A stretch of DNA of 64,000 nucleotides from Plantactinospora endophytica (GTDB lineage Bacteria; Actinomycetota; Actinomycetes; Mycobacteriales; Micromonosporaceae): positions 124,001 through 188,000 of the forward strand of contig NZ_BONW01000028.1 of the NCBI RefSeq assembly GCF_016862915.1, in the 5' to 3' direction. How positions within the stretch are numbered: position 1 is the stretch's first letter; each line of letters opens with the position of its first letter. The notes beneath the pieces are model-generated. The model worked only from the letters and a program-made list of their open reading frames with translations. It ran no database searches and was not told the origin of the DNA. The translations under genes were made by a program, and so were the position numbers. Positions 51,023-61,248 of this stretch are shown here, piece after piece.

Positions 51023-52056
51023 CCGTGCCGACCGTGGTCGTCGCCGGAGTGGGCCGGTTCGGCGCCCTGCACGCCCGCGTCTGGGCCGAGGCAGGCGCCC
51101 GGCTCGTCGGCCTGGTGGACCCGGACACGGCCAGGCTCACCGAGATGGCGCAGGCCCACCGCGTCGACGAGACGGACAACGCCCTCGCCCCGCTGCTCGA
51201 CCGGGTCCGCCCGGATGTCGTGGTGATCGCTTCCGACGAGGCGTCACACGTCGGACTGGCCGTCACCGCGCTGGAGTCGGGCTGCCATGTCTTCGTCGAG
51301 AAGCCGCTGGCCCTGTCGAGCACCGACGCGTGGCGGATCGCCGACACCGCCGCCGCGCACCGGCGGCAGGTGGTGGCGGGCCACATCTCCCGGTTCACCG
51401 CTCCGATGGCCCGGATGCGGGCCGGCATCGAAGGCGGTGCGGTCGGCACACTCTGTGCGCTGCGGCTGCGCCGGGACTTCAGCCGTGCCTGGTACCTCAG
51501 CTTCGGTGACCGGGTACATCCGGTCTGGGAGTCCTGCATCCACGACATCGATCTGGCGATCTCGTTCGTCCGCACCCCGGTACGCCGGGTCGTGGCGATG
51601 TGCAGCGGCGCCGCCGGGGCAGCGGCACCCAGCGTGGTCAGCGCACTCCTCGAATTCGACAACGGGGTGACCGCCACCGTGGAGTCCGCCTGGCTCGTAC
51701 CCGCGACGGCGCCCGGCACCCTGGACGACGGTCCGTTGACCCTGGACGGCGCCATCGTGGGGGAGGTCGAGGTGCTGGGCCTGGCCGGGATGTTCAAGCA
51801 GCGGCTGGTCAGCGACGCGTTGGTGGAGTGGACCGGGGCCGGGGTCCAGGTCCCGGACATGTCGCTGTGGCCGGAGGAGGACGGAGTGGTCGGCGGGGCG
51901 TTGCGCCGCGAGGTGGGGTACGCCCTCGCGGTTTTCGCCGGCCGGCGCGACCCCGACCTGATGCCGGTCGAGGAGGCGTGCTGGGGCGTCGCGGCGGCCG
52001 AGGCCGTCGTCGAGTCGCTGCGGACCGGGCTACCGGTGGAGCCCGCACGGCGCTGA
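51019..52056 (+). CDS. Gfo/Idh/MocA-family oxidoreductase
   Basis: The 345-residue NAD(P)-dependent sugar dehydrogenase-type protein starts with a Rossmann fold ([30 protein letters not shown]). It has the EKP motif (HVFVEKPLAL) and a C-terminal alpha/beta domain with HISRFTAPM and the catalytic His region ESCIHDIDLAISF. These enzymes oxidise or reduce sugars, amino sugars or inositols. ATG 51019 overlaps the PLP enzyme stop (ATGA). It is the last gene of the operon and meets a minus-strand gene 45 bp downstream. Confidence 0.92.
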   Translation: MTVPTVVVAGVGRFGALHARVWAEAGARLVGLVDPDTARLTEMAQAHRVDETDNALAPLLDRVRPDVVVIASDEASHVGLAVTALESGCHVFVEKPLALSSTDAWRIADTAAAHRRQVVAGHISRFTAPMARMRAGIEGGAVGTLCALRLRRDFSRAWYLSFGDRVHPVWESCIHDIDLAISFVRTPVRRVVAMCSGAAGAAAPSVVSALLEFDNGVTATVESAWLVPATAPGTLDDGPLTLDGAIVGEVEVLGLAGMFKQRLVSDALVEWTGAGVQVPDMSLWPEEDGVVGGALRREVGYALAVFAGRRDPDLMPVEEACWGVAAAEAVVESLRTGLPVEPARR

Positions 52057-52100
52057 CGGTAGGGCAGGGGTCGGGACGAACTGCCGCCCCTGCTCCTGCG

Positions 52101-52544
52101 TCAGTCCGCCGAGGTCGGTGACGTCCCAGGGGATGATCCCGGATCGGCCGGTCGTACCCATCGTCGGAGGGCGTCGACGGTGTTCTCCGGTGACGTGTTG
52201 AAGCAGAACTTGATCCCGGCGTCCGTCTCGTTGAGTACGTTCACCAGACGTTCGAACAGCAGGGTGTGCTCGGGCGCCATCCGTACGCCCGCCCCGATCA
52301 TCACGGCCCGGAACGACCCGGTGGCGGTGATCTTCCGCACCTGCGCCTCAGCCTCGTCCGGCGCCGCCGACACCTGACACGAGACGACGTCGAATCCGGC
52401 CGTACGCAGCGCAGCCTCGCCCGCCTCGATCCGCGCGGCCAGGGTCGCCTCGTCAAGGCCGGGATGCCGGCTGTAGTCGACGGCGCTCGGATGCAACCCG
52501 ATCGACAGGACGGTGCTCGCCGGGCCCGAATCACGTTCTGCCAC
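52101..52544 (-). CDS. Conserved hypothetical protein
   Basis: The 147-residue cytoplasmic protein reads like a small alpha/beta (Rossmann-like) fold: strands TVLSIGLHP, FDVVSCQVS, FRAVMIGAGV and GIKFCFNTS separated by helices such as EATLAARIEAGEAALRTAG. It ends in a helix and a Pro/Ser-rich tail. I do not recognise a characterised family. GTG 52544 is chosen because GGGGAG lies seven bases upstream; the frame runs to 52619 without a better site. It stands alone, converging with the catabolic operon. Confidence 0.75.
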   Translation of the reverse strand: MAERDSGPASTVLSIGLHPSAVDYSRHPGLDEATLAARIEAGEAALRTAGFDVVSCQVSAAPDEAEAQVRKITATGSFRAVMIGAGVRMAPEHTLLFERLVNVLNETDAGIKFCFNTSPENTVDALRRWVRPADPGSSPGTSPTSAD

Positions 52545-52652
52545 AGCGCTCTCCCCTCTGGCCGTGGACTGGCGGCAGCGCCATCCCGACCGCAATGTCG
52601 CGCCCCATCCTGCCTCCATTCGACAGCGACGCCGGGACGGGCCGGGCAGAGG

Positions 52653-53372
52653 TCACCACGGAACGGGCCCGATGCGGTCGAAGAACTGACCGGTTGGCCC
52701 GTCGGGGCCGATGCGGGCCAGTCGTACGATCGCATCCGTTCCCTCCGTCACCGTCTGGAAACCCGAGTGGTCGGTCATGTCGGTGGCGGTGTAGCCGGGA
52801 TCGACCGCATTGATCTTGATCTCGACCAGTGCTCGGGCGTATTGGGTGGTCATCATGTTCAACGCCGCCTTCGACGCCGGATAGCCGAGCGCCGGGGGCA
52901 CCAATCCGCTCAGGTTCGGGTCGGTGATCGTGGCGACCGATCCCATCCCGCTGGACACCATCACGATCCGTGGATGTTCGGCGGCGCGGAGCAGCGGTAG
53001 GAAGGCGTGGGTCACCCGGACCGGGCCGAACACGTTCACCTCGAACACCTCCCGCAGGTCGGAGGGCCGGGTGTCGGCCGGTTCGCGGTGCGGTCCGCCG
53101 GTGCCGGCGTTGTTCACCAGCACGTCCAGCCGCCCCGCACGCGCCTTCACCGCACTGGCGGCTGCGGCGGCCGACTCGTCGGAGGTCACGTCGAGCGGTA
53201 CGAACTCCACGTCCCAGCCGTCCCCGGCCAGTTCCGCCACCGCCGCCATGCCGCGCGTCGCGTCCCGCGCGGCGAGGAACACCTGCCAACCCAGCTCGGC
53301 GAGCCGACGTGCGGTCTCGCGTCCCAACCCCTTGTTCGCCCCGGTGACCAGGGCCGTCGTCGTCGCTGCCAC
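52653..53372 (-). CDS. Short-chain dehydrogenase/reductase
   Basis: The 239-residue classical SDR has TALVTGANKGLGRETARRL (cofactor loop TGxxxGxG), LDVLVNNAGTGG, VMVSSGMGS and the active-site pair YPASK. NAVDPGYTATDM follows. This set is typical of NADPH-preferring carbonyl reductase-like SDRs. The substrate is unknown. GTG 53372 gives the shortest sensible N-terminus. It diverges from the XRE regulator gene 100 bp away, which probably controls it; this regulator-SDR pairing is common in actinobacteria. Confidence 0.9.
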   Translation of the reverse strand: MAATTTALVTGANKGLGRETARRLAELGWQVFLAARDATRGMAAVAELAGDGWDVEFVPLDVTSDESAAAAASAVKARAGRLDVLVNNAGTGGPHREPADTRPSDLREVFEVNVFGPVRVTHAFLPLLRAAEHPRIVMVSSGMGSVATITDPNLSGLVPPALGYPASKAALNMMTTQYARALVEIKINAVDPGYTATDMTDHSGFQTVTEGTDAIVRLARIGPDGPTGQFFDRIGPVPW

Positions 53373-53472
53373 GCCTGTAGCGTCCCGGCCGCGCCCGCCG
53401 CCGACCAGGGAGGTCCACGCATGGGACCGGCGGTACCACCCCGGGGCTCCGGTCCTGCGGCACCATCGAGTC

Positions 53473-54321
53473 ATGGACAGAGCCGAACTGGCCACGGTGC
53501 TGCGCACCGCACGCGCACGCGTGAAACCCGTCGATGTCGGCCTGCCACCCGGACCGCGCAGACAGGTGCCGGGGCTGCGCCGCGAAGAGGTCGCCCAACT
53601 GGCGGGCCTCAGCATCGACTACGTGGTCCGGCTCGAACAGGGCCGTGGCCCCAAACCCTCCAGCCAGGTGCTCGGCGCCCTGACCAGGGCACTGCGACTC
53701 GGCGACAGCGACCGTGACCTGGTGTTCCGACTCGCCGGATCCGAGCCGCCACAGGCCGGACGCGTCCCGATGCTGGTCCGGCCGAGTGTGCTGCGGCTCC
53801 TCGATCGGATGTCGGACCTGCCCGCCCTGGTGTTGTCGGCCAAGTCCGACGTCCTCGCCTGGAATCCCCTTGCCGCCGCGCTCCTGGGCGACTTCTCGGA
53901 ATGGCCACCGGCGCGACGCAATCTCGTCTGGCAGCGATTCCTCGGCACCGGCGAGGGCCGGGTGGTACTGACACCGGAAGAGGACGCGGCGACGGCCGCC
54001 CACTGCGTCGGATGCCTGCGCACCGCCCAGGCCCGCTACCCTGACGACCCGGCCCTCGGCCGCCTCGTCGCCGAACTGCGTTCCGGCAGCGACCGCTTCG
54101 AACAACTGTGGCGAGCCGGGCGCTCAGGACTGTTACGCGCGACCACCAAGACCATCCAGCACCCCGAACTCGGCCCGCTCACGCTCGACTGCGACACCCT
54201 CCTCGTACCGGAGGCCGACCAGATGCTCGTCGCCTACTCGGCCGCGCCCGGCACGCCCGACGCCTCCGCGATCGACCTGCTCCGGGTCACCGGCACCGAA
54301 CGCTTCCACGCGATCGACTGA
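53473..54321 (+). CDS. XRE-family regulator with MmyB-like ligand domain
   Basis: The 282-residue protein has an N-terminal helix-turn-helix (GLRREEVAQLAGLSIDYVVRLEQGRGPKPS) and a C-terminal MmyB-like PAS domain (SDVLAWNPLAAALLGDFSEWPPARRNLVW ... HPELGPLTLDCDTLLVPEADQ). Such regulators typically control a divergent oxidoreductase gene and may bind a fatty acid or other hydrophobic ligand. ATG 53473 has no ribosome site, so translation may be leaderless. The last 12 codons and the stop are copied downstream in a 56-bp tandem repeat. Confidence 0.9.
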   Translation: MDRAELATVLRTARARVKPVDVGLPPGPRRQVPGLRREEVAQLAGLSIDYVVRLEQGRGPKPSSQVLGALTRALRLGDSDRDLVFRLAGSEPPQAGRVPMLVRPSVLRLLDRMSDLPALVLSAKSDVLAWNPLAAALLGDFSEWPPARRNLVWQRFLGTGEGRVVLTPEEDAATAAHCVGCLRTAQARYPDDPALGRLVAELRSGSDRFEQLWRAGRSGLLRATTKTIQHPELGPLTLDCDTLLVPEADQMLVAYSAAPGTPDASAIDLLRVTGTERFHAID

Positions 54322-54440
54322 GACGCGTCCGGCCGTTCCAGGTCACCGGCACCGGACGCTTCCACGCGATCGACTGAGACGCGTCCGGCCGCGCTGGATC
54401 ACCGGCATCAGACGCTTCCAACGGTCGACTGGGACGGAAC
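54285..54440. repeat. 56-bp tandem repeats spanning the XRE gene stop codon
   Basis: Copies begin at 54285, 54341 and 54397. The first two differ at one base over their first 51 positions, and both contain the same TGA stop; the third is degenerate and has lost it. They fill the gap to the convergent MFS gene. Confidence 0.9.
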
Positions 54441-54476
54441 CGCACAGTTGTGGAGGTTCGACGTATCCGCCGCGCG

Positions 54477-55967
54477 TCAGTGTGACCGACGGTCCGAGGC
54501 GGCGGCCGTGGCGACGTCGACGGGGTAGCTGTTTCTGGCCAGCAGCAGGAGCAGCCCGTTGGCCAGCAGCGGGACGAGCATGACGAGGAAGGCGTCGCGC
54601 AGCCCACCGGCCCGGCCGGCCGTGCCGTCCTCGGCGAGGACGTCGGCGAGCAGGCCGAAGGCCGCCGGAGCGACCGCCTCGGCGACGAGGCGCAGCAGCG
54701 TACGCAGGCTCTCCGCCCGTCCCCACATCCGGGCCGGCACGATGTCGAGCCGGGCCGCGTCCAGCGGTGGGTTGGCGGCGGCGAGCGCTGCGGTGCCGAG
54801 GGCGATGACCGGCAGCGCGGGCCCGATCGAGGAGATGAGGAAACCGGGCAGTAGCAGGAGCGCGGCGGTGGTGTAGCCGGCGGCGGCGACCAGGACGCGG
54901 GCGTTGGTACGGCCCCGGTGCAGGATCCGGTCGGTGAACCGGCCACCGGCCACCGCGCCGGCGAGCGCGGCCGTGCCGACGATCAGGGCGAGCGCCCCCA
55001 GCATGGCCTGCGAGACGTGGAAGTGCTGGGTGACGAAGACGACCGCGAAGGTACGCAGCCCGGCGAAGAAGAAGTAGCCGCTCGCCGAGGCGATGATCAG
55101 CAGTCGGTTGGTGGGGATGCGGAGCAGGTAGACCATGGTGCGCCACAGCGGCATTCCGTCCGCGTCCTCGAACAGAATTCGCTCGGGCGCCGGTGCGACA
55201 CCCCGGGCCGTGATCACCTCCTGCACCTCGCCGCCTCCCGTGCCGTGCGCGTGCCCGTCATCGCCTCGGTCGTCGCCGTCCCCCGCCCGTCGCCGGTCGC
55301 CGCACAGCCAGCCCGCACCGCCCCGATCCGGTTCGGGTAGCTGCCGTAACAGCGTCACGGCCAGCGCCAGGCTGGCGGCGGCCAGCAGGAAGAAGGAGTA
55401 CCGCCAGGAGAGCGCGGCGGCGATCTCACCACCGGCGAGTAGCCCCACCCCGGCGCCGACGATCTCGCCGGTGAGGATCCAGCCCAGCACCGCCGCCCGG
55501 TCGGCGGGCGGGATGAAGTCGCCGGTCAACGAGACCACCACCGGACCGGCGGCGGTGACGGCGGCACCGAGCAGCAGTCGGGAGCCGAGCAGCCAGCCGT
55601 AGTCGGGGGCGAAGCCGCCGGCGACCATGGCGACGGCCCAGACGGCGACCGAGACCGCGAGCAGGCGTACCCGGTGGACCCGGTCGGCGAGGATCCCCAT
55701 GGGTATCGCCGCGAGGGCTCCGACGCCGGAGGAGGCGGAGGCCAGCAGACCGAGCTGGGCGTGGCTGATCCCCAGGTCGGCCTCGAGTTGCGCGGCGGCG
55801 GCGCCGATCGTGCCGGTGTCGGCCGTGTTGAGCGCGAGGACCGCGCCGAGCAGCAGGACGACGCGCAGGCGTCCCCGGCCGCCGAGGACCCGACGGCTCC
55901 GGGCGCCTAACCACGTGGCGGGCGACGAACGGCTCCCGCCCCGGTCAGCGGAGTGCCGGCGCACCAT
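54477..55967 (-). CDS. MFS transporter (12-TM type)
   Basis: The 496-residue major facilitator has 12 predicted helices and a long hydrophilic central loop (about 225-275; Asp/Gly/His-rich GDGDDRGDDGHAHG). TM1-2 reads LNTADTGTIGAAAAQL and then the loop motif GILADRVHRVRLL. The His/Asp-rich central loop could bind metal, but this is a guess. The substrate is unknown. The ~35-residue N-terminus is basic, and the first convincing start is ATG 55967. No partner gene overlaps it. Confidence 0.88.
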   Translation of the reverse strand: MVRRHSADRGGSRSSPATWLGARSRRVLGGRGRLRVVLLLGAVLALNTADTGTIGAAAAQLEADLGISHAQLGLLASASSGVGALAAIPMGILADRVHRVRLLAVSVAVWAVAMVAGGFAPDYGWLLGSRLLLGAAVTAAGPVVVSLTGDFIPPADRAAVLGWILTGEIVGAGVGLLAGGEIAAALSWRYSFFLLAAASLALAVTLLRQLPEPDRGGAGWLCGDRRRAGDGDDRGDDGHAHGTGGGEVQEVITARGVAPAPERILFEDADGMPLWRTMVYLLRIPTNRLLIIASASGYFFFAGLRTFAVVFVTQHFHVSQAMLGALALIVGTAALAGAVAGGRFTDRILHRGRTNARVLVAAAGYTTAALLLLPGFLISSIGPALPVIALGTAALAAANPPLDAARLDIVPARMWGRAESLRTLLRLVAEAVAPAAFGLLADVLAEDGTAGRAGGLRDAFLVMLVPLLANGLLLLLARNSYPVDVATAAASDRRSH

Positions 55968-56525
55968 CGCCCCGGACCGGCGCGACCGGCGTCACCGTGG
56001 TCTCCGGCGCAATCGCGGCTGCGGCGTCGGCAGGTGGGTGCCGAGGTGGTAGGCGGTGCCCCGGCCGTGCCGCCGCGAAGGCCGGGGACAGGGGGTCGCG
56101 CCGCTGTCGCCGCTGGACGTCGTGCTTCTGGTCCGTGGCCGGCGGCGGGCGCGATCGGCCACCGGTCCACCGCGCTCCGGTACCGCCGCATCGCCCGCGC
56201 TGTTCACGGCCGCCGCCCACCGCCCCCGACTCGGATCGAACTGTCCAGGCACACCCGCCCGCTCGTGCCTGGGCCGGCCCCGACTACCCGGCTCGCCCGA
56301 CCTGACACCTCAGCGTGGCTCTCTGGGTGGGGGTGGCGCTCCGGGCGGGGATGGGCTGCCGGGTGGGGTGCCTCTCCGGGCGGGGGCGGCTTGCCGGGTG
56401 GGGGTGGCTTCCCGGGCGGGGGGTGGCTTCCCGGGCGGGGATGGCTTTCCTCGTGGGACTGCTGCGGCTGGGGCCGGCATGAACGCCGATGGGCGGGGTA
56501 GCCAGCGACCCGGGAGGTGGTGCGG
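55968..56525. other. Gene-poor region with GC-rich minisatellite
   Basis: 558 bases without a supportable gene. Between about 56321 and 56455 there are roughly seven degenerate ~18-bp units of the type TGGCTTCCCGGGCGGGG. Open frames through it on either strand give only Gly- or Pro-rich strings. The GGGAGG ribosome site of the next gene is at its right end. Confidence 0.7.
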
Positions 56526-56945
56526 GTGTCCTCGATCAACTCGGGCGACGGCGACGCGGGGCGGGGTACGGCCGGGCCGGCACCCGGGGACCGGCTCGCC
56601 CGGGATCTCGCGGACCTCACCCGTCAGGAGGTGACGCGGCTGCGGGGTGAACTGTTCGGATCGGCCCGCCGGGCGGGGCTGGGAGCGGCGCTGTTGGCGG
56701 TGGCCGGACTCGTGACCCTCCTCGGGCTCGGTGCCGTGTCGGCGATGGTGCGTCGGACGCTGGAGGCGAGGATGTCGCCCGGCCGGGCTGCTGCGGTACT
56801 GGCCGCCGGGTACCTCGGTTCCGCCGTGCTGCTGGCCGGTGCCGGACTGCTCCGACTGCACGCGGCAGCCGGCTGGTCGAGCCGGCTGACCGGTGACCTG
56901 CGCCGGACCGTCGCGGCGGTCCGTGCCGGCGGCCGCTCTTCCTGA
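56526..56945 (+). CDS. Holin-like / DUF1469 (phage holin superfamily III-type) membrane protein
   Basis: The 139-residue protein has a hydrophilic start (residues 1-50, with LARDLADLTRQEVTRLRGEL) and two membrane helices (GLGAALLAVAGLVTLLGLGAVSAM and AAAVLAAGYLGSAVLLAGAGLLRL). A C-terminal basic helix follows. This layout matches the actinobacterial holin-like/DUF1469 proteins, which are chromosomal membrane proteins of unknown role and not evidence of a prophage. GTG 56526 lies eight bases after GGAGG; GTG 56517 and 56520 overlap that site. Confidence 0.8.
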   Translation: MSSINSGDGDAGRGTAGPAPGDRLARDLADLTRQEVTRLRGELFGSARRAGLGAALLAVAGLVTLLGLGAVSAMVRRTLEARMSPGRAAAVLAAGYLGSAVLLAGAGLLRLHAAAGWSSRLTGDLRRTVAAVRAGGRSS

Positions 56946-57067
56946 CCAAAGTGTTCCGCGTCTGAGCCGGTCTTCCCGACCGGAGTGCTCCGCGTCGGCG
57001 ACTCGTTGCGACAAGGCGCTGGCCCGTTGTGGCAAGGCGGTGGCACGTTGTGAGACGGCGGTGGCCG
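56937..57067. repeat. 34-bp x2 and 21-bp x3 tandem repeats after the holin-like gene
   Basis: Two 34-bp copies start at 56937 and 56971, the first containing the gene's stop codon. Three 21-bp copies follow at 57005, 57026 and 57047. They fill the gap to the cytochrome c maturation operon. Confidence 0.85.
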
Positions 57068-57085
57068 GTCCGCCGGTGTCGCCGT

Positions 57086-58024
57086 TCAGCCGGATCCGAC
57101 CAGGTGCCGGATCTCGGCGGCGGCAGGATGACCGGGCGCCCGGTCGAGGAACCGGCGCAGGGTGCGCGTGGAGGCCGTCGGGTCGTTGCCGCGCTGCGCG
57201 AGGCCGAGCATCAGTAGGGCGTCCGGTGTGTCGGGCCGGCTGGCGAGGACCGCCTCGGCGAGCCGGGTCGCCTCGGCCGCCTGCCCGATGCGGATCAGGG
57301 TGAAGGCCAGGCGGAGGCGGATCTCGTCGGCCGGCTGCTGGTGCAGCGCCGTCCGGTAGATCTCCGCGGCGACCTCGTACCGATTCTGTTCCTCCATGGT
57401 GCGGGCCAACGCGAGCAGGTCGGGCACCGGATCGGCGGAAGCGGCCGGGTCCGGTGGCCGGGCCGGGCGCGAGGTGTCGGCCAGGCGCGGGGCGGCCACG
57501 GCGACGCCGCCGACCAGCACCAGCACGGTGACCGCGCCGGCGGTCCAGACCCGCCCGGCGCTGACCGCCGGCCGGGACGGTCCGGCCGGGCGAACAACCG
57601 CATCGGCGGCCCGGGGTCGGGACCCGGCTGCGGCCGGACGGCGGTGCCGGCGGTACGCGTGCACGGCCGGGAACGCCCCGGCCCCGAGTGCGAGCACGGG
57701 GACCAGCCAGAGCGCGAGCCCCCAGCCGCGGGCGGGCGGCGCGGACAGCACCTCCGCCCCGTAGCGCCGGACCAGGTAGGTCCGGATCTCGTCCGGGCTG
57801 CGGCCCTGCCCGAGTTGGGCGGTGATCACGTCGCGCATGGCGGCGGCGATCGGTGACCGGGAGTCGGCCACCGACTCGCCCTGGCAGGCGGGGCAGCGCA
57901 GTTCGGCGGCGAGCCGCCGTGCCGGGTCGTCGTCGACGGGCCGGACGGAGCGGTACGTCCCCACCACCGCGCCCAGCAGCAGGACCAGCAGCAGGAGCGT
58001 ACCGGCGATCCGGCGGCCCCTCAC
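57086..58024 (-). CDS. CcmH-CcmI fusion: apocytochrome thiol reductase plus TPR
   Basis: The 312-residue protein joins two cytochrome c maturation functions. An N-terminal membrane helix is followed by the CcmH domain with its redox motif at Cys44/Cys47 (LRCPACQGES) and the conserved RSPDEIRTYLVRRYG. A second membrane helix (LALWLVPVLALGAGAF) and a third (AGAVTVLVLVGGVAVAAP) come next. Then there are TPR-like helices (about 210-312) as in CcmI. CcmH reduces the apocytochrome CxxC and CcmI holds the apocytochrome. GTG 58024 overlaps the thioredoxin-like gene stop (GTGA). It is the last gene of the operon. Confidence 0.88.
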   Translation of the reverse strand: MRGRRIAGTLLLLVLLLGAVVGTYRSVRPVDDDPARRLAAELRCPACQGESVADSRSPIAAAMRDVITAQLGQGRSPDEIRTYLVRRYGAEVLSAPPARGWGLALWLVPVLALGAGAFPAVHAYRRHRRPAAAGSRPRAADAVVRPAGPSRPAVSAGRVWTAGAVTVLVLVGGVAVAAPRLADTSRPARPPDPAASADPVPDLLALARTMEEQNRYEVAAEIYRTALHQQPADEIRLRLAFTLIRIGQAAEATRLAEAVLASRPDTPDALLMLGLAQRGNDPTASTRTLRRFLDRAPGHPAAAEIRHLVGSG

Positions 58025-58601
58025 GGTATGCCCAGCAGCGGCGTCAGGTGCCGGTCGAGCCACTTCGCGGTCACCGGGCCGGTCGCCCGGTCCGCGATCC
58101 GGCCCTCCCGGTCCACCAGGAACGTCTCTGGTACTCCGAACGCCCCCCAGTTCACGGCGGTGGCGCCGGCCGGATCGGGCAGCACGGTCAGCTCTTCCGC
58201 CCCCGTCTCGGCGAGCAGCGCCCGCACCGCCGTCGTGCTGTCGCGGACGGCCACCGCGATCACCTGGAGATCCCGCGACGTCCAGCGGCGGCGCGTCTCG
58301 GCGAGCAGCGGCAGCTCGTCCCGGCACGGCCCGCACCAGGACGCGAACAGGTTGACCACTACGACCCGTCCGCGCAGTCCGGCGAGGTCGACCGGCGTAC
58401 CGCTAAGACTATGACCGGTCAGCGGCGGTGGTGGTGCCCCCGGCGCGCTCACCGGCGACCCGTCCGTACCGGATTCGGGGTCGGCGACCCGGACCGCCAT
58501 CGTCGCCCCGAGCGCGCCGATCCCGAGCAGCGCCAACAGCGGTACCCACCGGCGGCGGAGGGCCAGCCTCCCGGGCAGCCGCCGGCGGTGCGACGTTCCG
58601 G

Positions 58602-58605
<4 letters not shown>
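58021..58605 (-). CDS. Membrane-anchored thioredoxin-like protein (CcmG/ResA/TlpA)
   Basis: The 194-residue protein has an N-terminal anchor (WVPLLALLGIGALGATMAV) and an extracytoplasmic thioredoxin domain with FASWCGPCRDELP and the later cis-Pro region GVPETFLVDREG. It passes electrons to CcmH and the apocytochrome. ATG 58605 overlaps the ccmF stop (ATGA), and its own stop overlaps ccmH. Confidence 0.9.
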
Positions 58606-60613
<2,008 letters not shown>

Positions 60614-60617
<4 letters not shown>

Positions 60618-61021
60618 CGGGCCGTCCCCGGCGACCCGTCGTACGCCGGTCGGTAGTCGTTGCCGTGCCTGACCACCACCTGGTCGGAGTCGAACACGCC
60701 GTCGGGACCCAGCACGCCCTCCACCACGGCGTCCTGGCCGGCCCGGAAGGTGTCCGGGGGCGCTCCGCGCTGCCGAACGGTGACCTCGTGCCCCTCGGCG
60801 GCGAGCCGGAAGACGGTCTGTCGACCGTCGTGGCGGACCGAGCCCGGCACCACCATCCCGGTCAACCTGGTCCGGGTGGCCGGGGCGGCCGGATCGGCGT
60901 CAAGCTCGGCCGGCGTGCGGTAGTAGCTGAGGGTGTCCCGCAGGCCAGCCTGGACGAGCAGCCCGGTGCCGGCGAGCAGCACGGCGGCCAGGGTGACACC
61001 GGCGCGGGTCGGCCGGATCAC
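60614..61021 (-). CDS. ccmE: Heme chaperone CcmE
   Basis: The 135-residue protein has an N-terminal anchor (GVTLAAVLLAGTGLLVQAG), then LSYYRTPAEL, RLTGMVVPGSV, VFRLAAEGHEVTV and FRAGQDAVVEGVL, the beta-barrel order of CcmE. The covalent heme ligand His119 and Tyr123 are kept (RHGNDYRP). It carries heme from CcmC to CcmF. GTG 61021 overlaps the stop of the small gene upstream (GTGA). Confidence 0.9.
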
Positions 61022-61248
61022 CGGGGACTCCGTGGCGGTGGCGGGCGCCGTGCCGCCGCACCGCTGGACCCCGGCGACCGTGGTACGGGGCGGCCCGACG
61101 ATCCGCCGGTGCCCCGGCCCGCCGGAGCGGCAACGGTACCGAGGGCCGCCGGGGGCGGTACGGGGCGGACGGCGCTCCACCGGACGGCCCAGGCGGTGGT
61201 GGCGGCGGTGAGCCCGACGCCGGTCAGCACCGCAGCCCAGCCGTTCAC
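61018..61248 (-). CDS. Small membrane protein in the CcmD position
   Basis: The 76-residue product has one membrane helix (WAAVLTGVGLTAATTAWAVRW) followed by a long Pro/Arg-rich tail. It lies exactly between ccmC and ccmE, with GTGA overlaps on both sides. This is where System I operons keep ccmD, whose small one-helix product helps release holo-CcmE from CcmC. Sequence likeness to CcmD cannot be judged at this size; the call rests on position and topology. Confidence 0.65.
   Translation of the reverse strand: MNGWAAVLTGVGLTAATTAWAVRWSAVRPVPPPAALGTVAAPAGRGTGGSSGRPVPRSPGSSGAAARRPPPPRSPR

Noticed and set aside
56204-56620. Pro-rich minus-strand frame and Gly-rich plus-strand frames in the minisatellite
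   Set aside because: Composition is dictated by the ~18-bp repeat; no ribosome site or conserved ends.
56526-56945. Holin-like protein as evidence for a prophage
   Set aside because: No phage structural, integrase or lysis genes nearby; DUF1469-type proteins are common chromosomal genes in actinobacteria.
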